Source: Martinezella rhizogenes
GTDB lineage: Bacteria; Pseudomonadota; Alphaproteobacteria; Rhizobiales; Rhizobiaceae
Direction: 5' to 3'
DNA: 64,000 nucleotides
NCBI GenBank assembly: GCA_013322215.1
Contig: JAAMEZ010000002.1
Coordinates: 1 to 64,000, forward strand
Below, piece after piece: positions 1 through 7,979 of the stretch. How positions within the stretch are numbered: the first letter of the stretch is position 1; each line of letters begins with the position of its first letter. The position numbers and the translations under genes are program-made. The notes under the pieces were generated by a model, which was given only the letters and a program-made list of their open reading frames with translations, was not told where the DNA came from and did no database searches.

Positions 1-920
1 TCCCTGAAAAGCTGAAGGCTGCTGATCTTTGCGGGGCCGTTCGGGGTCTCGATATCGTCGCGAAGGCCGATCGTGCCCGACGCCAGGTGGAGATAGGCGA
101 GCTTCTCGCCGCCCCATCCGCGCTCGATCTTGAAGATTGTCCCGGAAACCGGGCCACCAGGGTTGGGCTGCCGGCTGGGCAACAGGGTCTCGATCGCCGA
201 GATCAGGGCGGGGATGCCAAGGCCCCGCGTCGCCGCACCGGCAAATGCCGGATGGATCAAAGACTTCGCCACCTGATCGACAAGGGCTTGTTCCAGCCTC
301 TGCCGTGTCAGGCGCTCGGCAGCCAGAATATAGTCTTCCAGCAATGCTTCGTCATTCGCAGCAAGTGTTTCGCAGAGGCGCGAAAAATGGGGATCGCGTT
401 TGATATCGGCGGCTTCCACCGTGGCGAGCCTGTTGCCGGCATCGCGGATGATCGACAGCGCAACGGGGCGAACCGCCAGCTGGGACGCAATATCTTCGAG
501 AACCTCATCGTAACGCGCGCCGAGGCGGTCGATCTTATTGATAAAGAACAGGAAGGGTATGCCGAGGCGGCGCAATGCCTTAACGAGCACGCGGGTCTGC
601 GGCTGCACGCCCTCGACTGCCGATACGACAACCACAGCCGCGTCGAGCAATTGTAAAACCCGTTCGATCTCGGCAATGAAGTCCGGATGGCCGGGCGTAT
701 CGATGAGGTTCACCACGACATCGCCGATGGTGAAGGAAACCACCGCCGCAGCGATGGTGATGCCGCGTTGTCTTTCGAGTGCGAGACTGTCGGTCTGTGT
801 GCTACCGGCATCGACGCTGCCGAGTTTGTCGATTATGCCGGTGTCGAAAAGGAGTCGTTCCGTAAGGCTAGTCTTGCCCGCGTCTACATGGGCGAGGATG
901 CCTAGATTCAATATGCGCAT
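1..920 (-). CDS. TetM/TetO-like ribosomal protection GTPase, 3' part cut by window edge
   Basis: The reading frame opens at ATG 920 and runs off the window without a stop, giving about 306 N-terminal residues of a protein usually near 640. All translation-GTPase motifs are present: P-loop AHVDAGKT (residues ~10-17), RGITI (~53), DTPGHPDF (~73) and NKIDR (~127), followed by the start of a domain II barrel. This layout fits the tetracycline ribosomal protection family, EF-G-like proteins that free ribosomes of drug. Two nearby upstream ATGs (at 927 and 930) are out of frame; a weak GAGAAG ribosome site precedes 920. Chromosomal rhizobial members are not proven to confer resistance, so the family call is firm and the drug phenotype is inference. 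Confidence 0.85.
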   Translation of the reverse strand, partial: MRILNLGILAHVDAGKTSLTERLLFDTGIIDKLGSVDAGSTQTDSLALERQRGITIAAAVVSFTIGDVVVNLIDTPGHPDFIAEIERVLQLLDAAVVVVSAVEGVQPQTRVLVKALRRLGIPFLFFINKIDRLGARYDEVLEDIASQLAVRPVALSIIRDAGNRLATVEAADIKRDPHFSRLCETLAANDEALLEDYILAAERLTRQRLEQALVDQVAKSLIHPAFAGAATRGLGIPALISAIETLLPSRQPNPGGPVSGTIFKIERGWGGEKLAYLHLASGTIGLRDDIETPNGPAKISSLQLFR

Positions 921-1144
921 GGTTCATCATCTTCTCAGAATTTCGGATGTGATTTTCGTGAGAAGTGAGTCGGCGCATTGGGTCCTCCACGCATATTCGA
1001 TATCGGCATGCCCATCCCTTGAGAGAGGCGGGCACTCTTTTTTACAGGCGTTTCGCGGAATCCGTCAAGTTTCGTCCGGCTTCCACTTAGGGCCTGACTC
1101 TGCGCATGGCTTTTCCGAGGGCTGGATGATGATTGCCCAAAACA

Positions 1145-1173
1145 AAACCGGCCACGTCAGGCGCGGCCGGTTT
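1145..1173 (-). terminator. Intrinsic terminator of the DUF1465 gene
   Basis: A 9-bp perfect stem, AAACCGGCC paired with GGCCGGTTT, is followed on the minus strand by a T-rich tract (TTTTGTTTTG). It lies 26 bases past the stop of the DUF1465 gene. Confidence 0.85.
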
Positions 1174-1198
1174 AAATTCATTGCGGATTGTCTGAGGC

Positions 1199-1714
1199 TC
1201 AGCTGCCGCCGAATGCGGTCTGCAGCAGGGTCAGCTGCGCCTTGACGCTGTTCTGATTGTCCGGAACGATGGCAGCTTCCGTCGGGCGGTAGATCTCGCG
1301 GTCGAGGATGGCGACGCGATTCTGCAAGCGCAGCGAGCGCTCGACGAGGTCACGGAAGGATTCCGGCAGATCGTTCCAGCCCGGCGCGTTGCGGTCGACG
1401 TTGAAGCCGTCGAGGCGGACCTTGTTCTTTTCGGCCAAGACCTGATCGCGGGACATTTCGCCGTTGTTGACGGCGCGCTGCAGCAGCAGCCAAGAGGCCA
1501 TCTGCATGAGGCGGGTGGTCAGCCGCATGGATTCTGCCGCGTAGAGTACGGAGGCCATGCGCGGCAGAACCTTGGAAGCAGCGCGGCCCTGGCCATCGAG
1601 ATAGCCGGCGGTTTCCTCGACCAGCGACATGCCTTCAGAATAGAGTGCCCTGAACTGTGCCGATGATGCGGCGTGGCCAGCAAAGCTGATCGTGTTCAAC
1701 CCAAGTTCCGACAT
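1199..1714 (-). CDS. DUF1465 family protein
   Basis: A 171-residue soluble, mostly helical protein without signal peptide or membrane segment. I recognise it as the alphaproteobacterial DUF1465 family from its conserved core (ESMRLTTRLMQMASWLLLQRA and the NDLPESFRDLVERSLRLQ region); no biochemical role is known to me. I chose the start at 1714 (MSELGLN) over 1741 because an AGGGA ribosome site sits about 8 bases before it and the first nine residues of the longer form look like leader. It is a single-gene unit with its own terminator. A perfect CtrA-type box lies 126 bases upstream, hinting at cell-cycle control. Confidence 0.8.
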   Translation of the reverse strand: MSELGLNTISFAGHAASSAQFRALYSEGMSLVEETAGYLDGQGRAASKVLPRMASVLYAAESMRLTTRLMQMASWLLLQRAVNNGEMSRDQVLAEKNKVRLDGFNVDRNAPGWNDLPESFRDLVERSLRLQNRVAILDREIYRPTEAAIVPDNQNSVKAQLTLLQTAFGGS

Positions 1715-1839
1715 CGAATAAATCCCTGCTTCACGCAACACTTTTGTTCAGGAAAAGCCGGTCAAGTCCCTAAGAGCTTTCGGCATCCGCTTTTATGACT
1801 TTAAGATGGTTGTTTTAACTGAAATTCGCAAGGCGATTC

Positions 1840-1854
1840 TTAAGAAAGGGTTAA
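1840..1854. promoter_or_regulatory. CtrA-type box TTAA-N7-TTAA
   Basis: TTAA-GAAAGGG-TTAA is an exact match to the CtrA consensus of alphaproteobacteria. It lies 126 bases upstream of the DUF1465 start, inside its presumed promoter region. Binding is inference. Confidence 0.55.
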
Positions 1855-1897
1855 TCTCCACAGTTTCGGCGAGGTCCGTGATACAGGACAAAAAAGA

Positions 1898-1917
1898 AGA
1901 GCCGCAAAAGCGGCTCT
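1898..1917 (-). terminator. Intrinsic terminator of the DUF1192 gene
   Basis: An 8-bp stem (AGAGCCGC/GCGGCTCT) with an AAAA loop is followed on the minus strand by TTCTTTTTTG. It lies about 180 bases past the DUF1192 stop and serves minus-strand transcripts. Confidence 0.8.
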
Positions 1918-2098
1918 CAAGGTAAAACAGGGAGAAAAATCAGACCAATTCGCCAAGTGGAGGAACTGTCTGAGTCCAGAGCGAATCTGGATGGTCATAG
2001 TAATATGTCGTAAAGCTTAATATTCAGTTGAGCATGCCTTAATACTGGACTGCACCGCACAGATTTTGTGCTGCGGCCACGCCTCCCAACGCAGAGCT

Positions 2099-2290
2099 TC
2101 AGAAGCGGAAAAGGCTATCCGCCGCCTTGCGGCCGGAGGCCTTGGTGGCGATTTCCTCTTCCAGCCGAGCGACCTCGCTCTGGAGCAATGCTACGCGGCT
2201 TTTCAGCTCGTCCACCGACAGTAGCGACAGATCACTGCCGATCTCGTGGGCGGACGGCTGCTTGGGACGATCATCGTCGAAAATGCTCAT
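2099..2290 (-). CDS. DUF1192 family small protein
   Basis: 63 residues matching the short alphaproteobacterial DUF1192 family: an acidic start (MSIFDDDRPK), the LSVDELKSRV core, a coiled-coil stretch (LLQSEVARLEEEI, residues ~36-48) and the aromatic end ADSLFRF. Its function is unknown. It lies 30 bases after the MFS transporter gene on the same strand, so the two may be co-transcribed; a good terminator follows at 1898-1917. A GGAGGAG-like ribosome site precedes the ATG. Confidence 0.85.
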   Translation of the reverse strand: MSIFDDDRPKQPSAHEIGSDLSLLSVDELKSRVALLQSEVARLEEEIATKASGRKAADSLFRF

Positions 2291-2320
2291 TTCGGCTCCT
2301 CCTTTCCCTTATCAAGGGGA

Positions 2321-3595
2321 TCAGGTGCCGTAATTTACAGTTATATCGTCCTTTTTTGAAGTCTCGCTTCGCGCGAGCGCCATGCTCTCCGGGGTGATCA
2401 TCTGCGCATTGGCGGAGGGCATGGTCGTGTAGGAATCGCGATCGCCCGCTGGCTTGGCCGCGCGGCGGCGGCTGCGGAAGATCGAATAGGACGTAATCAG
2501 CACATGGGCGATGGCGGTGACGAAGAACAGCGAGTAGGGGCCGATGGAAGACATGACCGGGCCGCTCAGCGTCGGGCCGATGATCGTGCCGATGCCGTAG
2601 AGCAGCAGCAGGCCGCCCGACACCTTGACGAAATCCTCCGGCGCGGCGAAGTCGTTGGCATGGGCGACGGCGATTGGATAGAGCGTGTTGGCGACCGCGC
2701 CATAGACGACGACCATGCCGATGAGGAAGAAGGGGCTGCCGGGCTTCAGAAGGAAGAGCAGAATGCCATCGATCGCGGCGATTGCGGCCATGCCGGCCAA
2801 CACGTAGCGGCGGTCGATACGATCGGATAGCCGACCGGCCGGCAGCTGCATGACGGCGCCGGCAAAGATGGTCAAGCTCATCATCAGCGCGATATCGCTC
2901 TCGGAAAGGCCCGCATTGGCGCCGAAGACGGCGCCGAGCGTGCCGTATGCGCCGTTGGCGATGCCGACGAGCAGGATGCCGATCGAGGCAACCGGCGAAT
3001 TGCGGTAGAGTGCCTTCAGGTCGAGACTGACCGCCTTCAGTGGCTGCGGGGATGCGGCCGTCGATAGCGTGGTCGGCAGCATGGCGACACAATAGCAGAT
3101 GCCGCACATCATGAAGAGGATGGGCGTGTGGATATCGGCGAAGGGCACCATCATCTGGCCGGCGACGGCGCCGATGAGGGTGATGCCGATATAGAGGGAG
3201 AAGATCGCGCCGCGGCTTTCATTGGTGGCGCGTTCGTTGAGCCAGCTCTCGATGATCATCGAGGTGCCGGCGGTGCAGAAGCCGGTCACGGCACGCAGCA
3301 CCACCCACCAGGTCGCATCGACGACTATGCCTGTCAAAAGCGCGATGATGGCGATGACCGAGATGAAGCCCGAGAAAGCGCGGACATGGCCGATACGCCT
3401 GACGAGCTTCGGGGCCGTCAGGCAGCCGAGCACGAAACCGGTCGCCCAGGTGGTGCCGAGCAGGCCGAGCGTCGTCGTCGCATAGCCTTCGGCCGTGCCG
3501 CGCACCGGCAGCAGCAGGCTGTGCAGGCCGTTGCCCGTAAACAGGAATAGCGTGCCGAACAGCAGAGCGAGTACCGGCAATATATTTCTTTTCAT
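2321..3595 (-). CDS. MFS transporter
   Basis: A 424-residue major facilitator protein with about 12 hydrophobic segments and basic/acidic cytoplasmic loops: after TM2 the loop carries APKLVRRIGHVRAF, and after TM8 the second A-motif-like loop GRLSDRIDRR. The sixth-to-seventh TM gap holds a short cytoplasmic loop (LSTAASPQPLKAV). It resembles the YcaD-type branch of MFS permeases; the substrate cannot be read from sequence. I start at the ATG at 3595 because GGGGAG lies just upstream; an in-frame ATG at 3610 overlaps that ribosome site. The C-terminal ~45 residues are polar and probably cytoplasmic. Confidence 0.85.
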   Translation of the reverse strand: MKRNILPVLALLFGTLFLFTGNGLHSLLLPVRGTAEGYATTTLGLLGTTWATGFVLGCLTAPKLVRRIGHVRAFSGFISVIAIIALLTGIVVDATWWVVLRAVTGFCTAGTSMIIESWLNERATNESRGAIFSLYIGITLIGAVAGQMMVPFADIHTPILFMMCGICYCVAMLPTTLSTAASPQPLKAVSLDLKALYRNSPVASIGILLVGIANGAYGTLGAVFGANAGLSESDIALMMSLTIFAGAVMQLPAGRLSDRIDRRYVLAGMAAIAAIDGILLFLLKPGSPFFLIGMVVVYGAVANTLYPIAVAHANDFAAPEDFVKVSGGLLLLYGIGTIIGPTLSGPVMSSIGPYSLFFVTAIAHVLITSYSIFRSRRRAAKPAGDRDSYTTMPSANAQMITPESMALARSETSKKDDITVNYGT

Positions 3596-3745
3596 GCTCC
3601 CCACCTTCATGCGGCTCCATTTTTAGGAGCCGATAAGACAGGATCCCGCCCTGCCTGTTTTCGCTATTGATTGTGTCCCGGATTGCCGCTATCGGCCTGT
3701 AGAAACAGTCTGTTGGCGCGGAAAAATGTCCGTCCTATGACGATT

Positions 3746-3790
3746 AGAGCATGATCGCGAAAGCCGTGCAGCGGTTTTTGGTCGCGGCTG
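3746..3790. repeat. Possible rhizobial AGAGCATGATC-type intergenic repeat
   Basis: The stretch starts AGAGCATGATC and contains GCGA-AAGCCG facing CGGTTT-TCGC arms, an imperfect hairpin. From memory it resembles a common rhizobial intergenic palindrome that begins this way. It is a single, degenerate copy here, so the call is tentative. Confidence 0.35.
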
Positions 3791-3823
3791 CCCTCACTCT
3801 TGCATAAACGGGGGAAAAATAGC

Positions 3824-3985
3824 GTGACAAAAGCCATAGCGCTGCTGCTCCTGCTTGCCATGGCGGTGCATATCATCAAGCCTTTGGGGCTGCCGGGCCT
3901 AAAGCGCAGGGCAGATTTCTGGAAGATCGCGATCTTCGCCTTTGCGATCTGGACGGTGGCGCTGCTGATCAACGAGGCGTTTTAG
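3824..3985 (+). CDS. Small two-segment membrane protein
   Basis: 53 residues with two hydrophobic segments (about residues 4-16 and 34-50) joined by a basic loop (GLPGLKRRADFWK). It starts at GTG 3824 with GGGGGA 8-9 bases upstream; a TTG at 3800 would add eight residues without a ribosome site. I recall similar small proteins in other rhizobia but know no function. It stands alone between the MFS gene and the convergent PhzF gene. Confidence 0.6.
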   Translation: MTKAIALLLLLAMAVHIIKPLGLPGLKRRADFWKIAIFAFAIWTVALLINEAF

Positions 3986-4034
3986 AGCATTTCAGGCCGG
4001 GATTCGGGCTCCTGGCCAATCGCACGCCGCTCCC

Positions 4035-4952
4035 TTAGAGCAGGATCTCGCCGCGCATGACCGAGACGCAGCTGCCCGACAGCAAGACTTCATTTACCGT
4101 GCCGGCAGATTTCCTGGCATCAACGCCGATGACGCTGCGTCTTCCCATCTCCACGCCCTGCTCGATGGTGATTTTTATTTCCGCATCCCGTGCCGGCAGC
4201 AAGGAAGTCAGATAGGCGCCGATCGCGGCAGAGGCGCTGCCGGTCGCCGGGTCTTCCGTCACATTGTCGAGCGGGGCAAACATGCGGGCGCGGATAGCCC
4301 ACGGGTTTTCGTGGGAGCGCACGTAGAGAAAGAGCGAGAAGCCGGTCTTGTCTTCTTTGTGCCGCGCGGCCGCTTCGGCAAAAATGGCGGCATTCGGCCA
4401 TGCCTTGCCGAGCGTTTCGAGGCTGTCCAGCTCCGCAAAGGCGAAAGGCAGGCCGACGGATGCGAAGGTTGGCGCATGGGTTGCGTGGCGGATCGATTGC
4501 GGATCGATCTGCACGCAAGCGGCAATCAGCTCGTCGGCAATGGTCTCGCCGATCGTAAGCCTGCCCGGTGCGCGGATGCTTGCGCCGGAGACGCCGCCAC
4601 TGTCGCGCAACAAAGTGACCTCCACGAGCCCGGCTTCCTCTTTGAAGATCAGCCTGTCGCCTGTCGGTTTTCCGAAGATCGCTTGCTGCTGGCCGAGAAC
4701 GAAAGCGGTGCCGACATTGGGATGACCGGCAAAGGGGATTTCGGCCGTGGGCGTGAAGATGCGGACCCGCGCGGTGTGATCGGGGTTTTCAGGCGGTAGC
4801 ACGAAGGTTGTTTCCGAATAGCAGAATTCAGTTGCAATCTTCTGCATGGCGTCGCTGCTGAGACCGCGGGCATCAGGGATGACAGCCAGGGGATTGCCGA
4901 CGAAGCGTTCGGATGTGAAGACGTCAACGGTGACGTAAGCGACGGCGTTCAT
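4035..4952 (-). CDS. PhzF family isomerase/epimerase-like protein
   Basis: 305 residues with the PhzF fold hallmarks: an N-terminal VDVFTSERFVGNPLAV motif, the catalytic glutamate in YSETTFVL (~residue 47), FAGHPNVGTAFVLG in the first half and DPATGSASAAIGAYL in the second half. PhzF enzymes catalyse proton-transfer isomerisations on small acids. Rhizobia lack the phenazine pathway, so this is a stand-alone member with unknown substrate. GGGAG lies 5 bases before the start codon. It is monocistronic, convergent with the small membrane protein gene. Confidence 0.88.
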   Translation of the reverse strand: MNAVAYVTVDVFTSERFVGNPLAVIPDARGLSSDAMQKIATEFCYSETTFVLPPENPDHTARVRIFTPTAEIPFAGHPNVGTAFVLGQQQAIFGKPTGDRLIFKEEAGLVEVTLLRDSGGVSGASIRAPGRLTIGETIADELIAACVQIDPQSIRHATHAPTFASVGLPFAFAELDSLETLGKAWPNAAIFAEAAARHKEDKTGFSLFLYVRSHENPWAIRARMFAPLDNVTEDPATGSASAAIGAYLTSLLPARDAEIKITIEQGVEMGRRSVIGVDARKSAGTVNEVLLSGSCVSVMRGEILL

Positions 4953-5096
4953 GGCGGCTCCCGGCAGCTTTGATGGAACTGCCAGGATTTAGCCGTTGCT
5001 CGGCCAGGCCTGAAAGCTTGAACTTGTGCCCCTGACAAGTTTATCGACGACCTTTACCCCCCGCCTTGCGAGTTTGCGGCCTTCATGGCGATCGCT

Positions 5097-6371
5097 TCAA
5101 TTGCTCTGGAACTGCTTGAGCACGCTGGACCAGAGTTCGACCAGCTCGGCGCTGCCGGCATCGCCAGGCTTCGCACGTACCGCAGTGTGTACGAGGACCA
5201 GATGCGTCGTTGGATCGACGAGGATGCGCTGGCCTGCTCGGCCATCCAGAAAAAACGTTCGGCGCGGACCGGGCATCAGCCAGGTCTGATAGCCATAGCC
5301 CCAGGGGTTCGTCTCGTGATTGACCGCGAGGAACGAGCCTTGCTTGACCGGTTGCGTCGCGTCGAGCAGCCATTGGCGCGGGATGATCTGCCGGCCGTTC
5401 AAGGCGCCGTCATGTGCGAGCAGCATGCCAAAGCGGGCATAGTCGCGAAGCGTCGCGCTGAAGCAGCAGTAGCCGACTTCCTGGCCTGTTCTGTCAACCT
5501 GCCAGTTCGCGCTGGCTTCCGCACCCATCGGCTGCCATATGCGGGTCTGGAGATAATCCGCCATGCTCATATGGGTGGCGTGGGTCAGGACGAGGCTCAG
5601 CCCTTCGGTGTCGAGATTGCTGTAATGCCAGACCGTATCGGGAGGAGCGACCCGCTTGTTGAAGCGCGATACGGCCGTAATGGGGTCAAGCTTTTCCGGA
5701 CCGAGCAATGAGTTGCTGAGATGAACGTTGTCGTCGGGATTGCCGAAGTTCTCGGTGAAGGCAATGCCGGAGGCCATGTGCAGCAACGCGCGGATCGGCG
5801 TGCCGCCCATCTCTGTGCCTTTAAGCTCCGGCACATAGGTCTCAACCGTATCGTCGATCGAATGAATGGCGCCTTCGGAAATAGCGATCCCGATCATCAT
5901 GCCGGTCAATGTCTTCGCCATGGATTGCGAGACAAGGCGGTCGCGATCGGTGCGGCCATATTGATAATGTTCGAACAGGATCGTGTCGTTGTGGGCAATC
6001 AGCAATCCCGTGGTGGGATTGGTGTCGAGATATTTCGACAAGGAGGCAGTTTCGGTGCCGAACGTGAACTTGACCGAAATCTCGGAGGGCGCGCGCAGCA
6101 ACGGCAGTGGATGTTCGGCCGCAGCGATCGTGTGCGTCGGGGCCAGCTGATCGGCATGGCTGAAGTTGCCGATCATGTTTTGCTGCTTGCCCATTGGTGG
6201 GCTTAGTGATGGGCCTGTGGGATAACCGAGTTTTTCACCATAAGCTTCGGCGTCCGGTCCGGTCGGAGAGAAGACGGGAACGGCTGCGTGCAACTGTTGG
6301 GCGTGAATTATGCCTGATTGAGCAACTAAGAATACAGTAAGAACGGCAACAAAACTGCGCCAGGCAAGCAT
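5097..6371 (-). CDS. Secreted beta-lactamase-fold serine hydrolase
   Basis: 424 residues with an N-terminal signal peptide (hydrophobic core ~7-20, cleavage near AQQ). The beta-lactamase/DD-peptidase fold motifs are visible: SMAK (SxxK, ~residue 150) in the nucleophile helix and HYSN (YxN, ~246). The C-terminal part has a WGYGYQTWLMPG segment and a GRAGQRILVDP strand, the position of the third motif. The enzyme should act in the periplasm; the family includes esterases, amidohydrolases and penicillin-binding-like proteins, so the substrate is open. GAGGGG lies 8 bases upstream of ATG 6371. Confidence 0.85.
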   Translation of the reverse strand: MLAWRSFVAVLTVFLVAQSGIIHAQQLHAAVPVFSPTGPDAEAYGEKLGYPTGPSLSPPMGKQQNMIGNFSHADQLAPTHTIAAAEHPLPLLRAPSEISVKFTFGTETASLSKYLDTNPTTGLLIAHNDTILFEHYQYGRTDRDRLVSQSMAKTLTGMMIGIAISEGAIHSIDDTVETYVPELKGTEMGGTPIRALLHMASGIAFTENFGNPDDNVHLSNSLLGPEKLDPITAVSRFNKRVAPPDTVWHYSNLDTEGLSLVLTHATHMSMADYLQTRIWQPMGAEASANWQVDRTGQEVGYCCFSATLRDYARFGMLLAHDGALNGRQIIPRQWLLDATQPVKQGSFLAVNHETNPWGYGYQTWLMPGPRRTFFLDGRAGQRILVDPTTHLVLVHTAVRAKPGDAGSAELVELWSSVLKQFQSN

Positions 6372-6541
6372 ATGGCAACCCCTCTATTAGGCCCCTTTAT
6401 TATTAGCGGGACAACCTAGTGCCGTGCTTTCGTAACATCTGTTTGACATGGTCTCATTTCCGATATCACAGCAAACCTATTCTTGTCATTGTGGCAAATG
6501 TGACTTGCTCTGTCCTGAACGCTTGGTTGGCTATTGCAGGA

Positions 6542-6586
6542 AAGCAAAAGAGCCCCGGTCAGATCGCGACCGAGGCTCTTTTGCTT
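6542..6586. terminator. Strong bidirectional terminator after pgk
   Basis: A 19-base arm (6542-6560) pairs with 6568-6586 with one mismatch; an A-rich left flank and T-rich right flank make it work in both directions. It lies 17 bases past the pgk stop. Confidence 0.85.
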
Positions 6587-6603
6587 TTGAAGTGCTGGCT
6601 GAT

Positions 6604-7806
6604 TTACTTGCTGGCCTGCAGAACGGCCACGCCCGGCAGGACCTTGCCTTCCATCCATTCGAGGAAGGCGCCGCCGGCCGTCGAGACATAGGTGAAGTCG
6701 TCGGCAACGCCGGCGTGATTGAGCGCCGAAACCGTATCGCCGCCGCCGGCGACCGAGGTCAGCTTGCCGGCCTTGGTGCATTCGGCGGCATATTTGGCGA
6801 CTGCAACGGTCGCGGCGTCAAAAGGCGTGATCTCGAAGGCGCCGAGCGGGCCGTTCCAGACCAGCGTGGTGGCACGGCCGATCCAGTTCTTGACGGCTTC
6901 GACCGACTTGGGGCCAACGTCGAGTACCATGGCATCGGCGGGGATGGCTTCGATCGCGACAACTTCGTTGTCGGCACCGGCCTTGAATTCGCGGGCGACG
7001 ACGCCGTCTTCCGGCAGCACGATCGCGCAGCCGGAGGCGGCGGCTTCGATCATGATCTGCTTAGCGGTATCGGCGAGATCATGCTCGCAGAGCGATTTGC
7101 CGACATTGGTGCCGCGGGCGGCGATAAATGTATTGGCCATGCCGCCACCGATGACAAGCGCATCGACCTTCTTCACGAGGTTCATCAAGAGATCGATCTT
7201 GGTGGAGACCTTGGCGCCGCCGACGATGGCAACAACCGGACGGACCGGATTGCCGAGGCCTTTTTCCAAAGCTTCAAGCTCGGCCTGCATCGTGCGGCCC
7301 GCATAGGCCGGCAGCAGCTGGGCGAGGCCCTCGGTCGAGGAATGAGCGCGATGGGCAGCCGAGAAGGCATCGTTGACGTAGATATCGCCGTTGGCGGCGA
7401 GCTGCTTGGTGAAGGCTGCGTCGTTCTTTTCCTCTTCCTTGTGGAAGCGGGTGTTTTCAAGCAGCAGGATGTCGCCATTGTTCATCTTGGCAACCGCGTC
7501 GGCTGCCGGGGCGCCAATGCAATCGGAGGCGAAGAGAACGGCATGATCGAGAACTTCCTCGACGGTCGGCACGATCAGGCCGAGGGAAAGGTCCGGGGAG
7601 GGGCCGTCCTTCGGGCGGCCGAAATGGGCAAGCAGGATGACCTTGGCGCCCTTTTCGGACAGCTCGAGAATCGTCGGGGCGACACGCTCGATGCGGGTCG
7701 CATCGGTGACCTTGCCATCCTTGACCGGCACGTTGAGGTCGACGCGCACGAGCACGCGCTTGCCGGTGATGTCGGTGAGATTATCGAGAGTTTTGAAGGC
7801 TGCCAT
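6604..7806 (-). CDS. pgk: Phosphoglycerate kinase
   Basis: 400 residues, the normal length. It interconverts 1,3-bisphosphoglycerate and 3-phosphoglycerate with ATP in the cytosol. Motifs: RVDLNVP at residues ~21-27, HFGRPKD (~62), the substrate-binding SAAHRAHSS region (~150), VGGAKVSTK (~193), NGPLGAFE (~325) and the nucleotide-binding GGGDTVSAL (~360). I start at ATG 7806; a longer frame to 7872 adds 22 residues unlike the family. It is the last of the minus-strand tkt-gap-pgk block but is separated from gap by two other genes, and it carries its own upstream inverted repeat and downstream terminator. Confidence 0.97.
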   Translation of the reverse strand: MAAFKTLDNLTDITGKRVLVRVDLNVPVKDGKVTDATRIERVAPTILELSEKGAKVILLAHFGRPKDGPSPDLSLGLIVPTVEEVLDHAVLFASDCIGAPAADAVAKMNNGDILLLENTRFHKEEEKNDAAFTKQLAANGDIYVNDAFSAAHRAHSSTEGLAQLLPAYAGRTMQAELEALEKGLGNPVRPVVAIVGGAKVSTKIDLLMNLVKKVDALVIGGGMANTFIAARGTNVGKSLCEHDLADTAKQIMIEAAASGCAIVLPEDGVVAREFKAGADNEVVAIEAIPADAMVLDVGPKSVEAVKNWIGRATTLVWNGPLGAFEITPFDAATVAVAKYAAECTKAGKLTSVAGGGDTVSALNHAGVADDFTYVSTAGGAFLEWMEGKVLPGVAVLQASK

Positions 7807-7871
7807 GGGAGGATCCAATATTGTTGGTGGCGAAAAGCGCGCCGACCATACTACGGATGATCGGAGACGCA

Positions 7872-7910
7872 AGAACCGTTCAGCGTTTCATGGAATCGTT
7901 GAACGGTTCT
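7872..7910. repeat. 11-bp perfect inverted repeat upstream of pgk
   Basis: AGAACCGTTCA and its exact complement TGAACGGTTCT are separated by 17 bases, 66 bases before the pgk start. It could be an operator for pgk or part of the antiporter gene's 3' end; it lacks a T tract on the minus strand. Confidence 0.5.
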
Positions 7911-7926
7911 ATCTTCTTGGTTTTTC

Positions 7927-7970
7927 GCAATTCCGAGCGGAAAACCGCTGCGCAGTTTTCCTGGAATTGC
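7927..7970. repeat. Interspersed palindromic repeat, copy 1
   Basis: Outer arms GCAATTCC/GGAATTGC and inner arms GGAAAAC/GTTTTCC form a ~44-base palindrome between the antiporter gene and pgk. A second copy with the same arms lies at 60692-60734 upstream of serA. Confidence 0.7.
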
Positions 7971-7979
7971 TCAAGGCGC

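Larger units (their letters stand above)
1715..2098. other. Intergenic region upstream of the DUF1465 gene
   Basis: 384 bases without a credible reading frame. It holds the terminator of the DUF1192 gene (1898-1917) and a CtrA-type box (1840-1854). AT content rises around 1780-1860, as expected for the promoter of the DUF1465 gene. I see nothing else. Confidence 0.6.

Noticed and set aside
1811..1826. Other TTAA pairs near 1801-1820 as a second CtrA box
   Set aside because: The spacing is 10 bases, not 7.
6448..7860. 470-codon plus-strand frame opposite pgk
   Set aside because: Pure antisense of phosphoglycerate kinase, rich in Gly and Asp with no family pattern.
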